DNA of 64,000 nt from Cinclus cinclus (taxonomy: Eukaryota > Chordata > Aves > Passeriformes > Cinclidae): the NCBI RefSeq assembly GCF_963662255.1, contig NC_085048.1, positions 95,877,729-95,941,728 on the forward strand. Reading direction: 5' to 3'. How positions within the stretch are numbered: the first letter of the stretch is position 1; each line of letters opens with the position of its first letter. Positions 36,090 to 48,600 of the stretch are shown here, in pieces. The position numbers and the translations under genes are program-made. Below the pieces are notes generated by a model, which saw nothing but the letters and a program-made list of their open reading frames with translations, was not told the DNA's origin and searched no databases.

Positions 36090-37510
36090 AATTTTAAAAT
36101 TACATGGAGTGATTTTTCATCTCTTTGGATTTTTTCACCTGTGCATAAAGTGAAGTTTTGTTTGTGATGTTAACATTGTGCAGCATGGCCTAAGATGTGA
36201 AATGCAGAGGGCAGGATTTACCCTACTCATAGCTGGCTGCTACATGAGATACTGACTCAGTGACCTGGCAACTTGAATCAGCAAAGCATCTTTCTGCTAA
36301 TGTGTTCATTCACTGGAGTTACCTTGCTGCATGTTCTGAAGAAATCCTACTGTTCCCCCTGATGTGCATCCCTGAAACAGCACAGCTGCCAGGTACACTG
36401 AGGTGACGCATTTCTTGATCCTGGTGTCACTCAGTGTCTGAAGTCCTATAGGAGGTGCCATGTGTTGGCATTTTCCTGTGTGATCCTGGTCACACTCGCC
36501 TCTCCTCTCCAGTCTGAAATGAATGTATCTTGGGCATACATCAGTCTCTAAGATCTAAGTCTGAAGACAAGTCCATGAACAAAAATGTAGTGGTGAGTCT
36601 GCCCAATACAACCTCCAGTGAAACTTTTGGTGGGAAGTCTGGGGTTTTGTTTAAGTGTTTGCGGTGTGTCAAAGACTGGAGATGAGCCCTGTCCTCAGAG
36701 GATGCACAGGAAGCATCACAGTTACAATGAAAATACCAGAAACACCATAGTCCTTGCAGAAGCACACAGCTTTCATTTGATACTCATGGTCTCATTCATA
36801 AAACTTCAGGCTCTTTGTTCTTTCCTTCATAGGTACTTCCAGTTAATCCCACTGTGTTTACTTTCCTCTTCCTTGTAACTCAAACTGAGTTTTGGTTAAA
36901 CGGAATGTACAGTTATTTATCTTTATTGTTTCTCTCAACCCCTGATCTCCATTTCTGCTTTAGAGATGCTCCTTGGCAGCCACAGGAGGGCAGTAGGTTT
37001 ATGTGGAGAAGGACTAGCTATTTTAAACTACTCTGCCGTGTGCTCCTTGTTCTTCAGAGAGTATGAAGGCCATAGAATATGCTTCGTGGCAGGAAAAAAA
37101 AACAAACGGCAGGCATCCCACACCCTAGCACAGCTGTAGTTTTGGCCCAGCATCGGAGAGACTTTCAGTGGGAACAAGCTCACGCTGAACAAGAATTCAT
37201 TTAAAAGCAGCTGTTTTCAGAGTGATGGCGTGTTCAGCAGTGCAGTCCTGGGTGAGATGCTGCTGTTACATTGCACAGTCCATTTTGTTTGTGTTCTCTC
37301 CCCCTTTTCTGTTTTTTAATAAATCATCCAGTCCTAGTTTCATTCCTCAAAGCCCCAAATCAGGGGTTCCTCCAGGCATTGCTAAATTCAATTTATTACA
37401 TAAATAAAGATTTCTTCTGAGCATCTTCAAGAAGGAAAGGAATAATTATACTTACTGATTTGTTACTCTTCCTCTCGCTTCCAGTCTCCTATCCCAGGTC
37501 TTGCTAATCT

Positions 37511-37527
37511 GGGGGGGGGGGGGGGGG
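37511..37527 (+). repeat. Poly(G) run
   Basis: Seventeen consecutive G. It may be a sequencing or assembly weak point. Confidence 0.95.
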
Positions 37528-37589
37528 TGGAAAGCACACAGCTGTCATTCCAGGTCTTGGCACTAAGAAATCTAGGGACAAGCTAGATA

Positions 37590-37706
37590 ATGTTGGATGG
37601 GGCTTTGAGCAACATGGTCTAATGGAAGGTGTCCCTGCCCATGGCAGCAGGGTTGGTACTAGATGGTTTTTAAGGCCCCCTCCAACCCAAACCATTCTAT
37701 GATTCT
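37590..37706 (+). mobile_element. CR1 LINE tail, plus strand
   Basis: TGTTGGATGGGGCTTTGAGC, GGTGTCCCTGCCCATGGCAG, CCTCCAACCCAAACCATTC and the terminal TATGATTCT are the diagnostic avian CR1 3' end. Only about 120 bases remain, as usual for 5'-truncated copies. It forms an inverted pair with the next copy. Confidence 0.92.
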
Positions 37707-37954
37707 CAGTTGTTTGTGTCCTCAGGAGGACCAGGGTGTATCTTATTTTCTTGAACTCAGTTGTTTTGTAAGAAAGCAGTCTGGAGAGATGTGGTATCTT
37801 TGCCAGAAGTTCTCCCACAGCACTGTTTGTATGCCCCCAACAGACACTGTATTCCTCATTGAATTTACAGTTTCTTCCTCTGCCCTCAGTCAGGTAAAGT
37901 GATGTGACCTGTTCCCATTCTATAAGTGGGAAACAAAGCAAGAGAGTAAATAAT

Positions 37955-38252
37955 GGAATCATAGAATGGTTTGGGTGGGAAGGGACCTTAAAATCATCTA
38001 GTTCTAACCCCCTCATATGGGTTGGGACACCTTCTACTAGACCAGGTTGCTTTATCCAGCCTGGCCTTGAATACTTCCAGGGATGGGCATCCACAGTGTC
38101 TCACCACCCTCACAGTAAAGAATTTCTTCCTAATACCTAATCTAAACTTGCCCTCTTTCAGTTTGAAGCCATTCCCCCATGTCCTATCACCTTGTAAAAA
38201 GTACCTCTCCCTCTTCCTTTAAGGCTCCCCTCAGGTCCTGGAAGGCCACATG
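37955..38252 (-). mobile_element. CR1 LINE tail, minus strand
   Basis: On the plus strand it reads AATCATAGAATGGTTTGGGT, AGGGACCTTAAAATCATCTA, CCAGCCTGGCCTTGAATACT and AGTAAAGAATTTCTTCCTAA, the reverse complement of a CR1 tail of about 300 bases. The open frames covering it on both strands are repeat-derived. Confidence 0.93.
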
Positions 38253-41200
38253 ACCATGCTGGGTTTGAGCTTGGATACATAAGGAAGATGTGTCCACATC
38301 AGATCATGGCATCACATACCATCACACAAGTTACTGTTACTTCTTTTTACACATTGCTTTGCTGCAGGTTTACTATTATCCACCTTTTGCCACTCTAAAT
38401 GCAAGATGTTTGCCTTGAGCACTGAAGGAGTTAAGCAAGTAAGAATTGTTATCTTCTTTGTGCAACACATCTGACAGGTGCCCAAGAGCATAATTTGGGA
38501 GGTGTCAGTACTCAGCACTATTTGTGGCTCACTATTAAAAAGATATAAATAAACAGAGACTTTGAAGTGGAACTAGCTAAACTCCTTGATATAGAAACCT
38601 GAGACAGGTACAGGGCCAAGTAGATGGAGTGAAAATTTTCCAAAACTGGGAACTGTTTGAGCCCTATCAAACGCAGCCTGAGGTAAGTGACAGCTCCCAC
38701 AGCCAACTCGGGATTAGATCTGTGCAGAAATAAATGCCAGGAAGCCTGGCACTCCTGAACTTGCCTTGCAGAAGGGGGTGGAGTAGGAAAAGCATTAGGC
38801 CTATTTTCTCCTGGATCACTGGTGTCTATGATTTCAAGGAGATCTTGCTCATCCTGTAAAAAAAATGAGTAACTCCATAGCTAACTTGCATTTAAGCAGA
38901 TCAGGAACAATGTATAAAGTGAAAGTGTGGAAAACTGATCCAGCCTATTTAACTTCTGCCAGGCCATCTTCAACCTTTATAAAGCTTAACACAAGCACTT
39001 AAAATTCTCCCTGACTTCACAGAGCTGCATCTGTGTATGAAAGAATATGAGCCTTCCTTCAAAACTTGTGTAAGATCCCTGGAGCTGAAGGATTTTTTAA
39101 AAGCTACCTATCCTGTGTACCAACAGTTAGTAGCAATAAAATGCCAGTAGCATTAATAGAACTGTTCTAAACAGGAATGTCATCCCTTCATCAAGCCAGA
39201 AAAGATATGCCCTCTCTTTGAGCCCCTACCAAACACAGTCTTTGTGATGTTCTGGGAAGTTCAGATCTGAGCTATTTTTGTTCTCCAGCTATTGTGCTAA
39301 TAGTCTTCCTGAGTGTTCTGTGAGTTTCAAGAGGCATGAAAACTGTTTAACTTTCTTCTTTAATATGGAAAAAAATTGCCATTATTTCTACCCTGGTGTG
39401 ATTTTGGAGGGCAAGCAGGAATGAAATGGCAAATGCACTAACGAGGACTTAAACAGGATGGGAAAATTAGGGCATTTAGCATGTAAAGGGTTAAGGCACT
39501 TTCTCTGCTACTCTTGTGTGAACATGCTATGTAACTGTCGTGAAATGGGAGCACTTCTGCAGAACAATGAGAACATCTGTATTTCAGAAAAGGAGTAATA
39601 TTTCTTATGCTGGGAAAGCAGACCTCCAGCTAAAGTGAAGCCACAGGTGTTACAGTGCATTGAGTGGATGGTGCAGGGTGTAGTCATTGTCCAGGCTGCC
39701 TCAGATTCTGTGTGTGGTGGGACTGCTGAAGGAAAGGGTCATCTTTGTGTCCACACCTTGGGTTCCTCCATGCTAGAAATCTCACAGATGTCTGGGAGTT
39801 GATGGGAGAGTGAACCTGCAGTGATGGTTCTCAGCACTGCTGTGCCTGAAGGCAAAGCCTTTTCCCTGCACAGTAGCACATTGAAATTACTCTGCTGTGC
39901 TTCCATTGAGGCTTTCCAAAAACTTTGTTAGGCATCAGGAGCATGACAGAGCAGAAGAATGCCATTAACACTATTTTACAGATAGGAGATGAATAATTTG
40001 CTCAGGGTCAAATGAAAGGCTTAACCTGGATGTCTGGAGTGTCTCTCAATCAGTCACTCCTTCCACAGTCTCGTTAATTGCTGGTGTCTCTCTCTTAGTT
40101 GCACTCTGGTACGTGTCAGTCAGGATGTTCTTCCACCAGTCAGTCTCTCTCTGTCCAGGTATGCAGACACAGATGTAGATAGCAGAGGTTAGATTATACA
40201 ATCCTGCTCAAATGGCTTCAGGAATTGGATTGATAGCCACAGCAAAGCAGGAAAAGAGTCAGTCAGCATCCAAAGGTAACAACAATTCTGCTTTCCCATA
40301 CTAGTTTTTTCTTCTTGTTTTTTGAAGCCGCAACATCCCTGCAAACTGACTGCTAGAAATAAATTGTCATGACTATCTGTGAATCATCGTCTGGCAAGTG
40401 GACAGAGGTTATGAGTTTGTCCATTTGCCACACAGGCACTCAGAAACACCCTGCAGCTTTCCATGTCTCCGTCCCACACCTTGCTGTGTTTGCAACAGCA
40501 AGACAGGAAGCCAGAACAAGTACTGGCTTTCAGGGCAGTGAAAAAAAACACAGTGTCTTTTGGATGATTCCAGGCTAGGGCAAGGTGGCTCACTTGTCTC
40601 AGTGCTATGCCAAAAGCTGGGGAATGGCTGAGTTTGGCAGCACACTTTGCCATTAACCAGCAGAGCTATGACGACTAGTGTTAATTCCAGTAAAGTATTC
40701 AGAAATAACCCTGTTTCTCCCACGTCCTCTGGCTCCAGCTTGCCTTCCCACTGAGAACAATTCTACCCAAACTGTTCAGATAACCCTTCTGTCCTTGGCA
40801 AAAGGCTTTCCAGAGTGGCTAAATGCAGGCAAAGGACTTGTTTCTGTTTGCCTAGCTTCAAAATTAATTTGGCATGTCTGCCCAGGGGGTGAATGGCTTT
40901 GCCAGTTATCAACTGTAAAGTGAATCCTGGCTGGAAGCTACGAAGAACTGAGCCTTTCCACCTTGTCTGTGCAGGATCAACTGAGGTACGTGCAAACAAT
41001 CAGGTGCCAAGGGGAGAGAGCAAAGCACCAAACTGTGCAAACAAATGCAATTTACAATCAGCAGAAACAACTGATCTGTCTAGTCCAGACAAAGAAGAAT
41101 TACAGACTGAATAATATTTAACTGAGTCCAACAGAGAAACAGAAATGCCATATTCTTGAGGCACACATCTGCTAATCAGGCTACTGCATTCTTCATTTCA

Positions 41201-42014
41201 TTCAAAATGGCTTTGCTCAACACCCATAAAAGAGAGCTGTTGTGCAACACAATTTGAACTGGCAAATATAATACTGTGAATGTTTTACTATATAAATTGC
41301 TAAGGTGGCAGGGGCACTGGTGCCTGTCCTTGCCCTGCACTGTCCCACACACTACCCCAAGACAAGGATTGGTATCCCTTTCTCCTGTTTAGTGCTTGTA
41401 TCTGTACCTCTTTACCTGGCACTGTCCTTCTCCTCATGTACTGCATCCCCATGAGCTTGCCTCCAATTTCCAGGACCCACTTGGCACCCACATGGTGAAG
41501 TCTGGAGGAGAGGTGGGTGGTGTGAGGTGCAACCATGCCTGGTGTGGTGGTGTTTTCATGTCTGGCAACCTCCTGTCACTGAAGAACACGGTGTAGCTTA
41601 GGCTTGTTGTGGCTTGTTACCACCTCACCCTGAGTGTAGCACCTAGCTTTGTTTTCTTTCATCATCCTTCCTTCCCCAAAGCAGCCCCTTTCTGGGTGAT
41701 ACAGAAAGGAGAGAGGTGTGAGCAAGGGCACAGAGAGGCAAGGGAAAACACAGAGGATAAAGGGGAAGTTTTTGTCTTCTTCACCCTCCCTGTTTTTTCA
41801 ATTAGGGGACAAGACAGTCCTTCAGCAGCCACCTCCCCTCCACAGAACCTCTGCTCACCTCCTCCCAGCCAAGGGTCTCAGAGCCCTCCAGCAGCCCCAC
41901 TGGCATTCCCTGCCCTCTCCAGCTGTGCAGAGCAAGGCTGCTCATTGAAAGCTCCAGAAGGAAAATAGGAGTGGGAGTCATGAAATTTCTCTGTGGTGAC
42001 CAGTGACATGATCT
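38253..42014. other. Intergenic DNA between PSEN2 and COQ8A, part 1
   Basis: I see no exon series, RNA gene or repeat family here, only short chance open frames. Confidence 0.6.
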
Positions 42015-42262
42015 GAGGGAATGGCACAAAGTCATGTCAGGAGGGGTTTAAGTTAGATACTAGGAAAAGATTCGTCAGCCAGAGGGTGGTTGGGCACCGG
42101 AACAGTCTCCCCAGGGAAGTGGTCACAGCACCAAGCCTGACAGAATCCAAGTTAGTGCTCTCAGGCACATGGTGTGATTCTTGTGATGTCCTGTGCAGGC
42201 CCAGAACTTGAGCTCAATGACCCTTGCAGGTCCCTTCCAACTCAGCATATTCTGTGATTCTA
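42015..42262 (+). mobile_element. CR1 LINE tail of a different subfamily, plus strand
   Basis: GGAGGGGTTTAAGTTAGATA, TAGGAAAAGATTCGTCAG, CAGTCTCCCCAGGGAAGTGG, GCAGGTCCCTTCCAACTC and terminal TCTGTGATTCT follow the CR1 order, but the middle differs from the other copies. This suggests another subfamily. Confidence 0.85.
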
Positions 42263-42998
42263 GGAAATATCTGTCCTGCTCACTGCACTATATCTTCCAC
42301 TTGGACAGAAAATATTCATCTTGAGAACTGCCACACCACCCCCTTCTAACAGCAGTAAATCATCTTAAAGTGCGAACTGAAATGGCATCTTGTCTCTGTC
42401 CCTTTGCAGTGAGTGGAGAGAAAAAAAGGAAGGACAAGTGCAATGAACGCCAGAATGCTTTGGGATGAAAATACAAAGTTCAGAAAACAGGGCAGTACTA
42501 AGCTTAACAAAAATAGCTCATCATTTTGATCCTATGATGATACTGGACGTGCATCTACCACTTACTGAGTCAGTGAGATCCCATTTCTTGGACAGCTCTT
42601 GCTCTCATTCTTGGCCATAGTGGCATATAAATAACATATGGTACAAACAGCACCACTGATACACGTCAAAACTTTGAAATACCCATAAGCTAACTACTAA
42701 AACCAAGCCATCGGTCAAGTGACTTGCACCTGAGTTGTTCCACTTCATCATCCCTATATTATTATGTTGATGGAACGCCATAAATCTACTTAGTCAGAGA
42801 AGACATTCCATCTGCCCTGAAGAAATGACCCTCTCGAGAAGATGAGTGAACTCAAGGCAAAACCCCTCAAGAGGTAGCTCATCTGAGCCTCAGAGGTTGC
42901 TTGGAGAGGGAGGACTGAGGGAAACACTTCCAGAGCAGCCTTTGCTTTGTGGTTAGCTGTTTGAACATGAGAGAAGGATGGTGACTATATTAGAGATT

Positions 42999-43057
42999 CC
43001 TAGAATCATTAAGGTTCAAAAAGACCTCCAAGTTCATCAAGTTCAACCATACATATT
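42999..43057 (-). mobile_element. CR1 LINE 3' end fragment, minus strand
   Basis: CCTAGAATCATTAAGGTTC followed by AAAGACCTCCAAGTTCATCA and AGTTCAACCAT is the reverse complement of a CR1 terminus. The upstream part is unrecognisable. Confidence 0.75.
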
Positions 43058-43849
43058 GTGGTTGGACAAACAGCTTGGGCCTCTCCTATGCAAGAGAATT
43101 TATGAGTGTTCTCTGAACAGCCTGGATACTTGTCAACTTAATTACATGACCAATCGCTGCTTAATTGAGGCTCCATTAACTTTTTTTCTGCAGGTCAGTG
43201 TCTGCCTACTAATTTTCTATTGCAATGGAGCCCTTCTTACTGCAGGGCCCAAAGATCCTTCCAGGCTCTGGTTCTCCAACTTTTTCTGTTTGTAGAAGTT
43301 TAGCCCTTCTGGCTCATTCCTCTCCGGAAACATGTCCCACTTTGTACAAGGCTTTGAGGAAGTCAGCTTTCAGCAGGTGCTTCAGTCAGCATCAGCACTG
43401 GCAGAGTTTTATTTGGGTGTTCCCTGGCACCCAGTAAATGGTGAGCAAACATGCTCCTCTCAGAACTAACAGTGAACAGGGACAGGAAGAAGATATCACC
43501 CAAGGGACCCTGCTGGAAGTCACAGCCAGGGAGCCTTGGGCTCGCCCTTCCTGGTGCCCTTCTTGCTGTTCCTACCCCCTGACCTACTCCAGACCTGCAG
43601 CTGAGCTGTTTATGCACCCCACAAAATTGCACCATTAAGCTCTTTATTACATAAATATCAACAAGCAATATCAGGTGGGGATAGGATGGCACAGCTAATA
43701 TATCTGCTGGAGAGTCAGGACTTCCAGCTGCTACATGAGGCTTTCCCGCTGACCTGAAAAATTAGGATATTTTGAGAATTAAATGATCCTGAACAAACCA
43801 CTTTAACATTAGTGGGGAGAAGCCTCTGGGGGTCTCCCACACTAGCTAA

Positions 43850-44030
43850 ATTGTACCTATTAGTAATAATTTAAATGTATTATCATTATTATTATTTTCT
43901 TATATATTATGAGGACATATTGATTATTGTAGTATTCATAGGTTATAATAATTAATATTACTATAGTCAAACTCAATGATTTTTACTATAATTTAATAAA
44001 ATATTTATATACTCCTCATAGTTGTCAATT
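43850..44030. repeat. AT-rich low-complexity block
   Basis: Mostly TAATAAT, TTATTATTATT and ATATTTATAT sequence over about 180 bases, lower in GC than either side. Confidence 0.75.
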
Positions 44031-44440
44031 TCTTGCTAGAAATGTTCACAGAAATATTTCCAGATAAGGCAGCGAGTATGTGAAATTTGACTGAAGAGAT
44101 ACCAAACAAGCTACAAGAAGTAAATGACAGCTGTGTTGCTAAAAATGTGTTTTAGCTGATTTATTAACAATGCTCACTTCTTGTTCTTACAGCTAATCAA
44201 GAGACTCCTCAAAGTCTACGAACTTGCTTTTTCACAGGACTGCTTTGGCTTGCTCTGAAAATTCTGCTCTGCACTGCAGACACCTCCAAAAGAGTGCAGG
44301 TATATAGCAAAAAATTACATGAGATTTAGACACTGATGCAAAACCTTTCAACTGGCAACAACCCCATTCTGCTGTCACATGCCACTGGAGGCATTAAAGC
44401 ATGAATGGATGTCAATGTTTAGGTATTTGTAAAGAAGTTT

Positions 44441-44740
44441 CATAGAATCATAGAATAGTTTGGGTTGGAAAGGACCTGAAAGTTTGTTTAGTTCCAACCT
44501 CCTGCCATGGACAGTGACACTTTTTATGAGACCAGGTTACTCAGAGCCCCATCCAACCTGGCCTTGAACACTTCCAGGGAAGGGGCAGCCACAGGTTCTC
44601 TGGGCAACCTGTGCCAGAGTCACACCAACATCACAGTAAAGAATTTCTTTTTAATATCTATTCTATGTCTGCTCTCTTTTAGTTTGAATCTGTTCCTTCT
44701 TGTCCTGTCCCTACAGGCCCTTGTAAAAAGGGCCTCTCTA
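44441..44740 (-). mobile_element. CR1 LINE tail, minus strand
   Basis: Plus strand reads CATAGAATCATAGAATAGTT, GGGTTGGAAAGGACCTGAAA, AACCTGGCCTTGAACACTTC and CAGTAAAGAATTTCTTTTTA, the reverse of a CR1 3' end of about 300 bases. The ORF at 44507-44743 is derived from it. Confidence 0.93.
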
Positions 44741-47299
44741 TAGGGTTTAGATTTCTTCCCTCTACCCTGCTTGGAAGGGCTTTATGTGTTAATGTTTGCA
44801 TAGCACATTCAGCAGATCAGTTTCTACACAAATCCTGCACAGATTCAGTGCCTGGATGAAGCTGCTGTTTCATATACACTGCTTTGGTGGAGGGCACAAA
44901 ACCAGAATGGGGCAGCCTGGGCTGATCCCCACCAGATTCCTGTCCACATCTCCTGTCTCTGGACAAGGCACAGTTTGCACAAGGCCTGACTGCATATTTG
45001 TCTGGGATTTGGATGGGATCGGAGGAGTGCTCCATTCTCATTTCCTCTTGCTGAACTTCCCCATTACATAATATAAGTAAGGCTGAAGAGAGAAGACAAG
45101 AGTATGCACAATGATTAGGGTCTCAGTGTGCAGGTGGGGTCCTGTTATGTCTTCACAAGCAGAGAAGGGAACCTGAATTTGAGCGCCCCAAAGCCCAGAG
45201 GAACAGCCACCAAGGCTGTTATATAAACCACTGACACCCTTCCTGGAGAAAAGAATGACTCCCTGGTCTATTTTCCAAGTACAACACTCTGATCCCTCCA
45301 TTTTTCAGGACTGAAGGCTGTCAATCTCATAATTGGTAGCACTAAACCAATCCCAAATACTGACAATATTTTTTCTCTATCACCATTTTTCCTCAGTTTA
45401 CAAGGAGATCTGCTGTGGAACATCTGCTCTTCACATACATCATGTTCAACTTTTTATTAAGGATTGTAGACAAAGTAGGCAACCATCCCCACAAAAATCA
45501 GCCTCTGGATTCTGGACTGATGTCCTGTCTCTATTCCCCCTAAGAACTAAGAAGTAACAAAGAGGGACATACACCATTTTTTCCCAGCATCTTCAGTCCA
45601 GCTTTCAGTCCTACCTCTTTGCACTCCAAATTAGGTGGGAATACAGACACTTCTCTCTTCTTTAAGTGCAGAAAGAGTGAGCCCTGAGCTCGAGTTCAAT
45701 GGGTCTTTCAAGGCTGCAGAAAGTCTGGCAGGGGAAGGTGTGATGCAGTGGCACTGAACAGCAGTGGCAGAAATATCCAATGGTTTACCACGTGTGAATA
45801 AAGGCAACCAGCCAGGCCTGTCTTTGAAAGATGGGGAGAGATTCACCCTGTGCTTGTTCTGCCTCCATCTCAAACTATGGCAGCCTGCTCATGCAGAAAC
45901 CCTCCAGTTCTCCATGCTCAGCACAGTGAGTAAGATGTTTCACAATTAATGCTGAGCTGATGCAAGCAAAATGACGTTACACAAAAACTGAGCACTGACA
46001 TCCAAATTCAGTACAAGAATAAAGAAAAGGATGTAATTAGAAAAGACATCCAAAATTTATCTCTTCCCACATGAAGGCATATATGATCTTTCCTTTATTA
46101 GAAATTGTATGAACCTAACCACAAATAGAACAATTAATTTGTGTGATTTCCACAGGCGTGAGTATTGAAATGAAGAAAACTAGGCATTTTTTGGACAAAT
46201 CTTTACAAGGCTGGCATCTTATTGCAGTCATGTTTTTGCTTCATCTACATATTGAGCCTCCATCCCCTTATCAAACATCAAAGTATCATGTTTGTTCTTT
46301 CCATTTCAGATATATTTTGTCTACACACTGCCTGTGTGTTGAGCATTTAATTCAATAATGTGCCTCTCCCAGGGAACTGTTTTTTTTGTTTTTTCATCTT
46401 TCAAATTCAAATCCAACCTTTCTAGTCCTGACTGGGGCTGGCTTCTAATTAGATGTTTGGGTGATGAATGTTGCTAAATTTATTTGTAGCTGTCTGTTCA
46501 GAGCCTTACAGAGACCTCCTCATGGCTTACAGGGGAAGAGGAGAGGGCCCTGGGGGGAGATGGAAATATTTTTGGTTTTTTAAAAAACCATGAAGGAATA
46601 TGTGTAACACTTGGTATAATGATAATATTTGGTATGATCATAAATACCAGCTAAACAGTCTTTGGTCTGAGCTGCTGGAGATAATAATTGTCTCCCACTA
46701 TAGAGGAGGGCAATTCTGGCGATAGCAGGTGGGCAGTAACATTCACAAGTTTTGTACAGTTAAACCCTTCCACACACTTGCAGCAGACCATTTACCCATT
46801 TTCCTTCTTCACAAACCCACAGCATTGGCAGCTCCTACTGACTTAGGTACAGGTCCTCTGGTGTGGATTTAAGTGCTCAATTCATGTTACTAGTTAGCTG
46901 AAAAGTTTGGTCAAAGCAAGCAATTGATAATGGTGAAATTAAAGCTTGCGGCTGTTTGTTGGTCACTCCTGCAAGTTATGCTACAACTAGGGAAGGATTA
47001 TGAATCCTGTTTGGTTTAGGAAGGAAAGAATGATTTAATCTACAAACCTCATCTGAATGTACTCCTGCACTGATGCAGTCATGTGGCAAATGCATCAGAA
47101 CGACTGTATTGTTATTTTTCAGACAGGAAAGTTGCTGACAGAGGCGGGCGCTTACCAGAGTATCCAGACAAGCACGGAGCTGGCTGTGGCTGGGAGCCCC
47201 TTGCAGCCCCTCTGAGACGCCGCATCCCTGGGATCGACCTGTAGAGAACAAGGCACTGCGTTTGTGTCCCACGTGCATACGAGCACTTCCCAGCAACGT
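44741..47299. other. Intergenic DNA, part 3
   Basis: No gene or repeat family is recognised. GC and CpG content rise towards the right end as the COQ8A island begins. Confidence 0.6.
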
Positions 47300-47479
47300 G
47301 AATAATTCCCAATGCCTACGTGAGGCGATTCTTTGAAAAACCTTACAGGCAGCTACAAAGGTTTCCCGCATACGGAGCGCCACGAACTGGGAATTGGTCC
47401 CTTCGCCTAGTATTCCCCTGGAGCCTGCCGGGCGCAGGGCTCCTGCCTATCTCCCTCCTCATGCACATTAAATGGGGAC

Positions 47480-48600
47480 TGTGGGACCGTCTGAGCAGCG
47501 ACACTCCGGCCTCCCCGAGCCCAGAGCAGCCGTGTGGAGCGAGTACGGCCCACGCCATCCTCTCCCATCGCGGGACCACCCTTCCCCGCCCCGCCAGCGG
47601 GGACCGCGGCGAGACACCGCCACCTCCGACTGATACCGCGACCGGGCCGGCCCCCGTTGGCTGCAGAAGCCCAGCCCGGGGGGAGCCAGCCCAGCGCCGA
47701 CAGACGGCGGCTGCCGCCGCCCCGCTCGCAGCACACGCTCCTCACGCCTCGCCTCACCTCGCCCCGCTCCCCGCGCCCCCCCCGCCCGCCGCCGCACGGA
47801 CCTCACGGGCCTCACGTCCCCATGCAGCCGCCGCGCGCGTCGCGCCCGGACCGCCCCGCATTGGCCGGAGCCCCGCCCGAGCCCGCCGCTCATTGGCGGA
47901 GGCGCGCGGCGCATGGGCTCCCCCAATGGGAGCGCGGCGGGGGCGGGGCGCGCGGCCGGGCCGCGGCCGGGGGCGGTGGCGGTAAACAGGCGTGCGGGCC
48001 CGGGCCGCGACCGCGGAGCGGAGCGAAACGCAGCCGAGCCGGTGGGCGCTGGGCTGTGTCGTGCTGGGCCGGGGTATGGGAAGCGACCGTGGCGGCGGTG
48101 ATGACGGGCCGGGTTAGGCCGGGCTCTGCTGGCGGCGGGGTGGGGACAACGGAGCACCCGGTAGTGGTGGTACCCCCGGCTGTGGTAGTACCCCGGCAGT
48201 GGGAGTTCATCCGTTGTGATGCGGGGGAGTGCTGCGGGAAGGGATGCGGGTGATGGCGGCGGCGGCGGCGCTGCCGAGGGCAGGATGCCCGTGCCCGCGC
48301 GCGGCGCCTCGGGTCGGGGGTCGCTCGCCCGGGATGCGTTCCCTGGCGGGGGGGGACGTGTGCGGGGTCCTGCGGTCGATGGCGGCCGCGGGGCAGCGGA
48401 GCTGCGCCCGGGCAGGAGGCGCCCGGAGCCGCGGCCTTCCCGTGCCCTTGGCCGCGTCCCGCCGGGGTGAGAGCGGTGCCGGCCGGGTCCCGCCTCCTGC
48501 CCGCGGGGAGCTCCGCGCTCGGCAGCGCCGGGCTGGGAGCGGGGCCGGCGCCTCAGCGCGCCCGGGCAGGTGCGCGGGATGAGCCGGGAGTGCAGCCCAA
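47480..48600 (+). promoter_or_regulatory. COQ8A: COQ8A CpG-island promoter
   Basis: About 1.1 kb of very GC-rich, CpG-dense sequence, the strongest island in the window. Its core has ATTGG at 47860-47864, ATTGG at 47892-47896 and CCAAT at 47923-47927, spaced 32 and 31 bp, followed by GC boxes in GGGGGCGGGGCG. No TATA box is seen. Three CCAAT-type boxes at such spacing are typical of NF-Y-driven TATA-less promoters. It is assigned to COQ8A because that gene begins downstream on the same strand and no other gene is near. Long open frames on both strands, including 394 codons on the minus strand, reflect the scarcity of stop codons in GC-rich DNA. Confidence 0.8.
47928..47981 (+). other. COQ8A: Possible end of COQ8A non-coding exon 1
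   Basis: GGCG|GTAAAC at 47982 is a donor-like site in the same position relative to the promoter boxes as in PSEN2. Other GT sites (for example GCCG|GTGGGC near 48040) are possible. The left edge is arbitrary. Confidence 0.3.

Larger units (their letters stand above)
35144..37510 (+). other. Region between LTR and poly(G), possible distal PSEN2 3' UTR
   Basis: No gene is recognised. It contains (TG)n at 35373-35397, a degenerate TA/TG/CA tract at 36043-36089, and two AATAAA hexamers at 37318 and 37403 that could end a long PSEN2 transcript. Confidence 0.5.
42263..44440. other. Intergenic DNA, part 2, with a CR1 scrap and an AT-rich block
   Basis: Apart from a minus-strand CR1 end at 42999-43057 and an AT-rich block at 43850-44030, nothing is recognised. 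Confidence 0.6.

Noticed and set aside
37504..38094. 196-codon minus-strand open frame
   Set aside because: It is made of two CR1 tails and a poly(G) run.
47320..47985. 221-codon plus-strand open frame at the COQ8A island edge
   Set aside because: Composition is GC-driven Pro/Ala/Arg sequence and it overlaps the promoter boxes. COQ8A translation is well supported from 59596.
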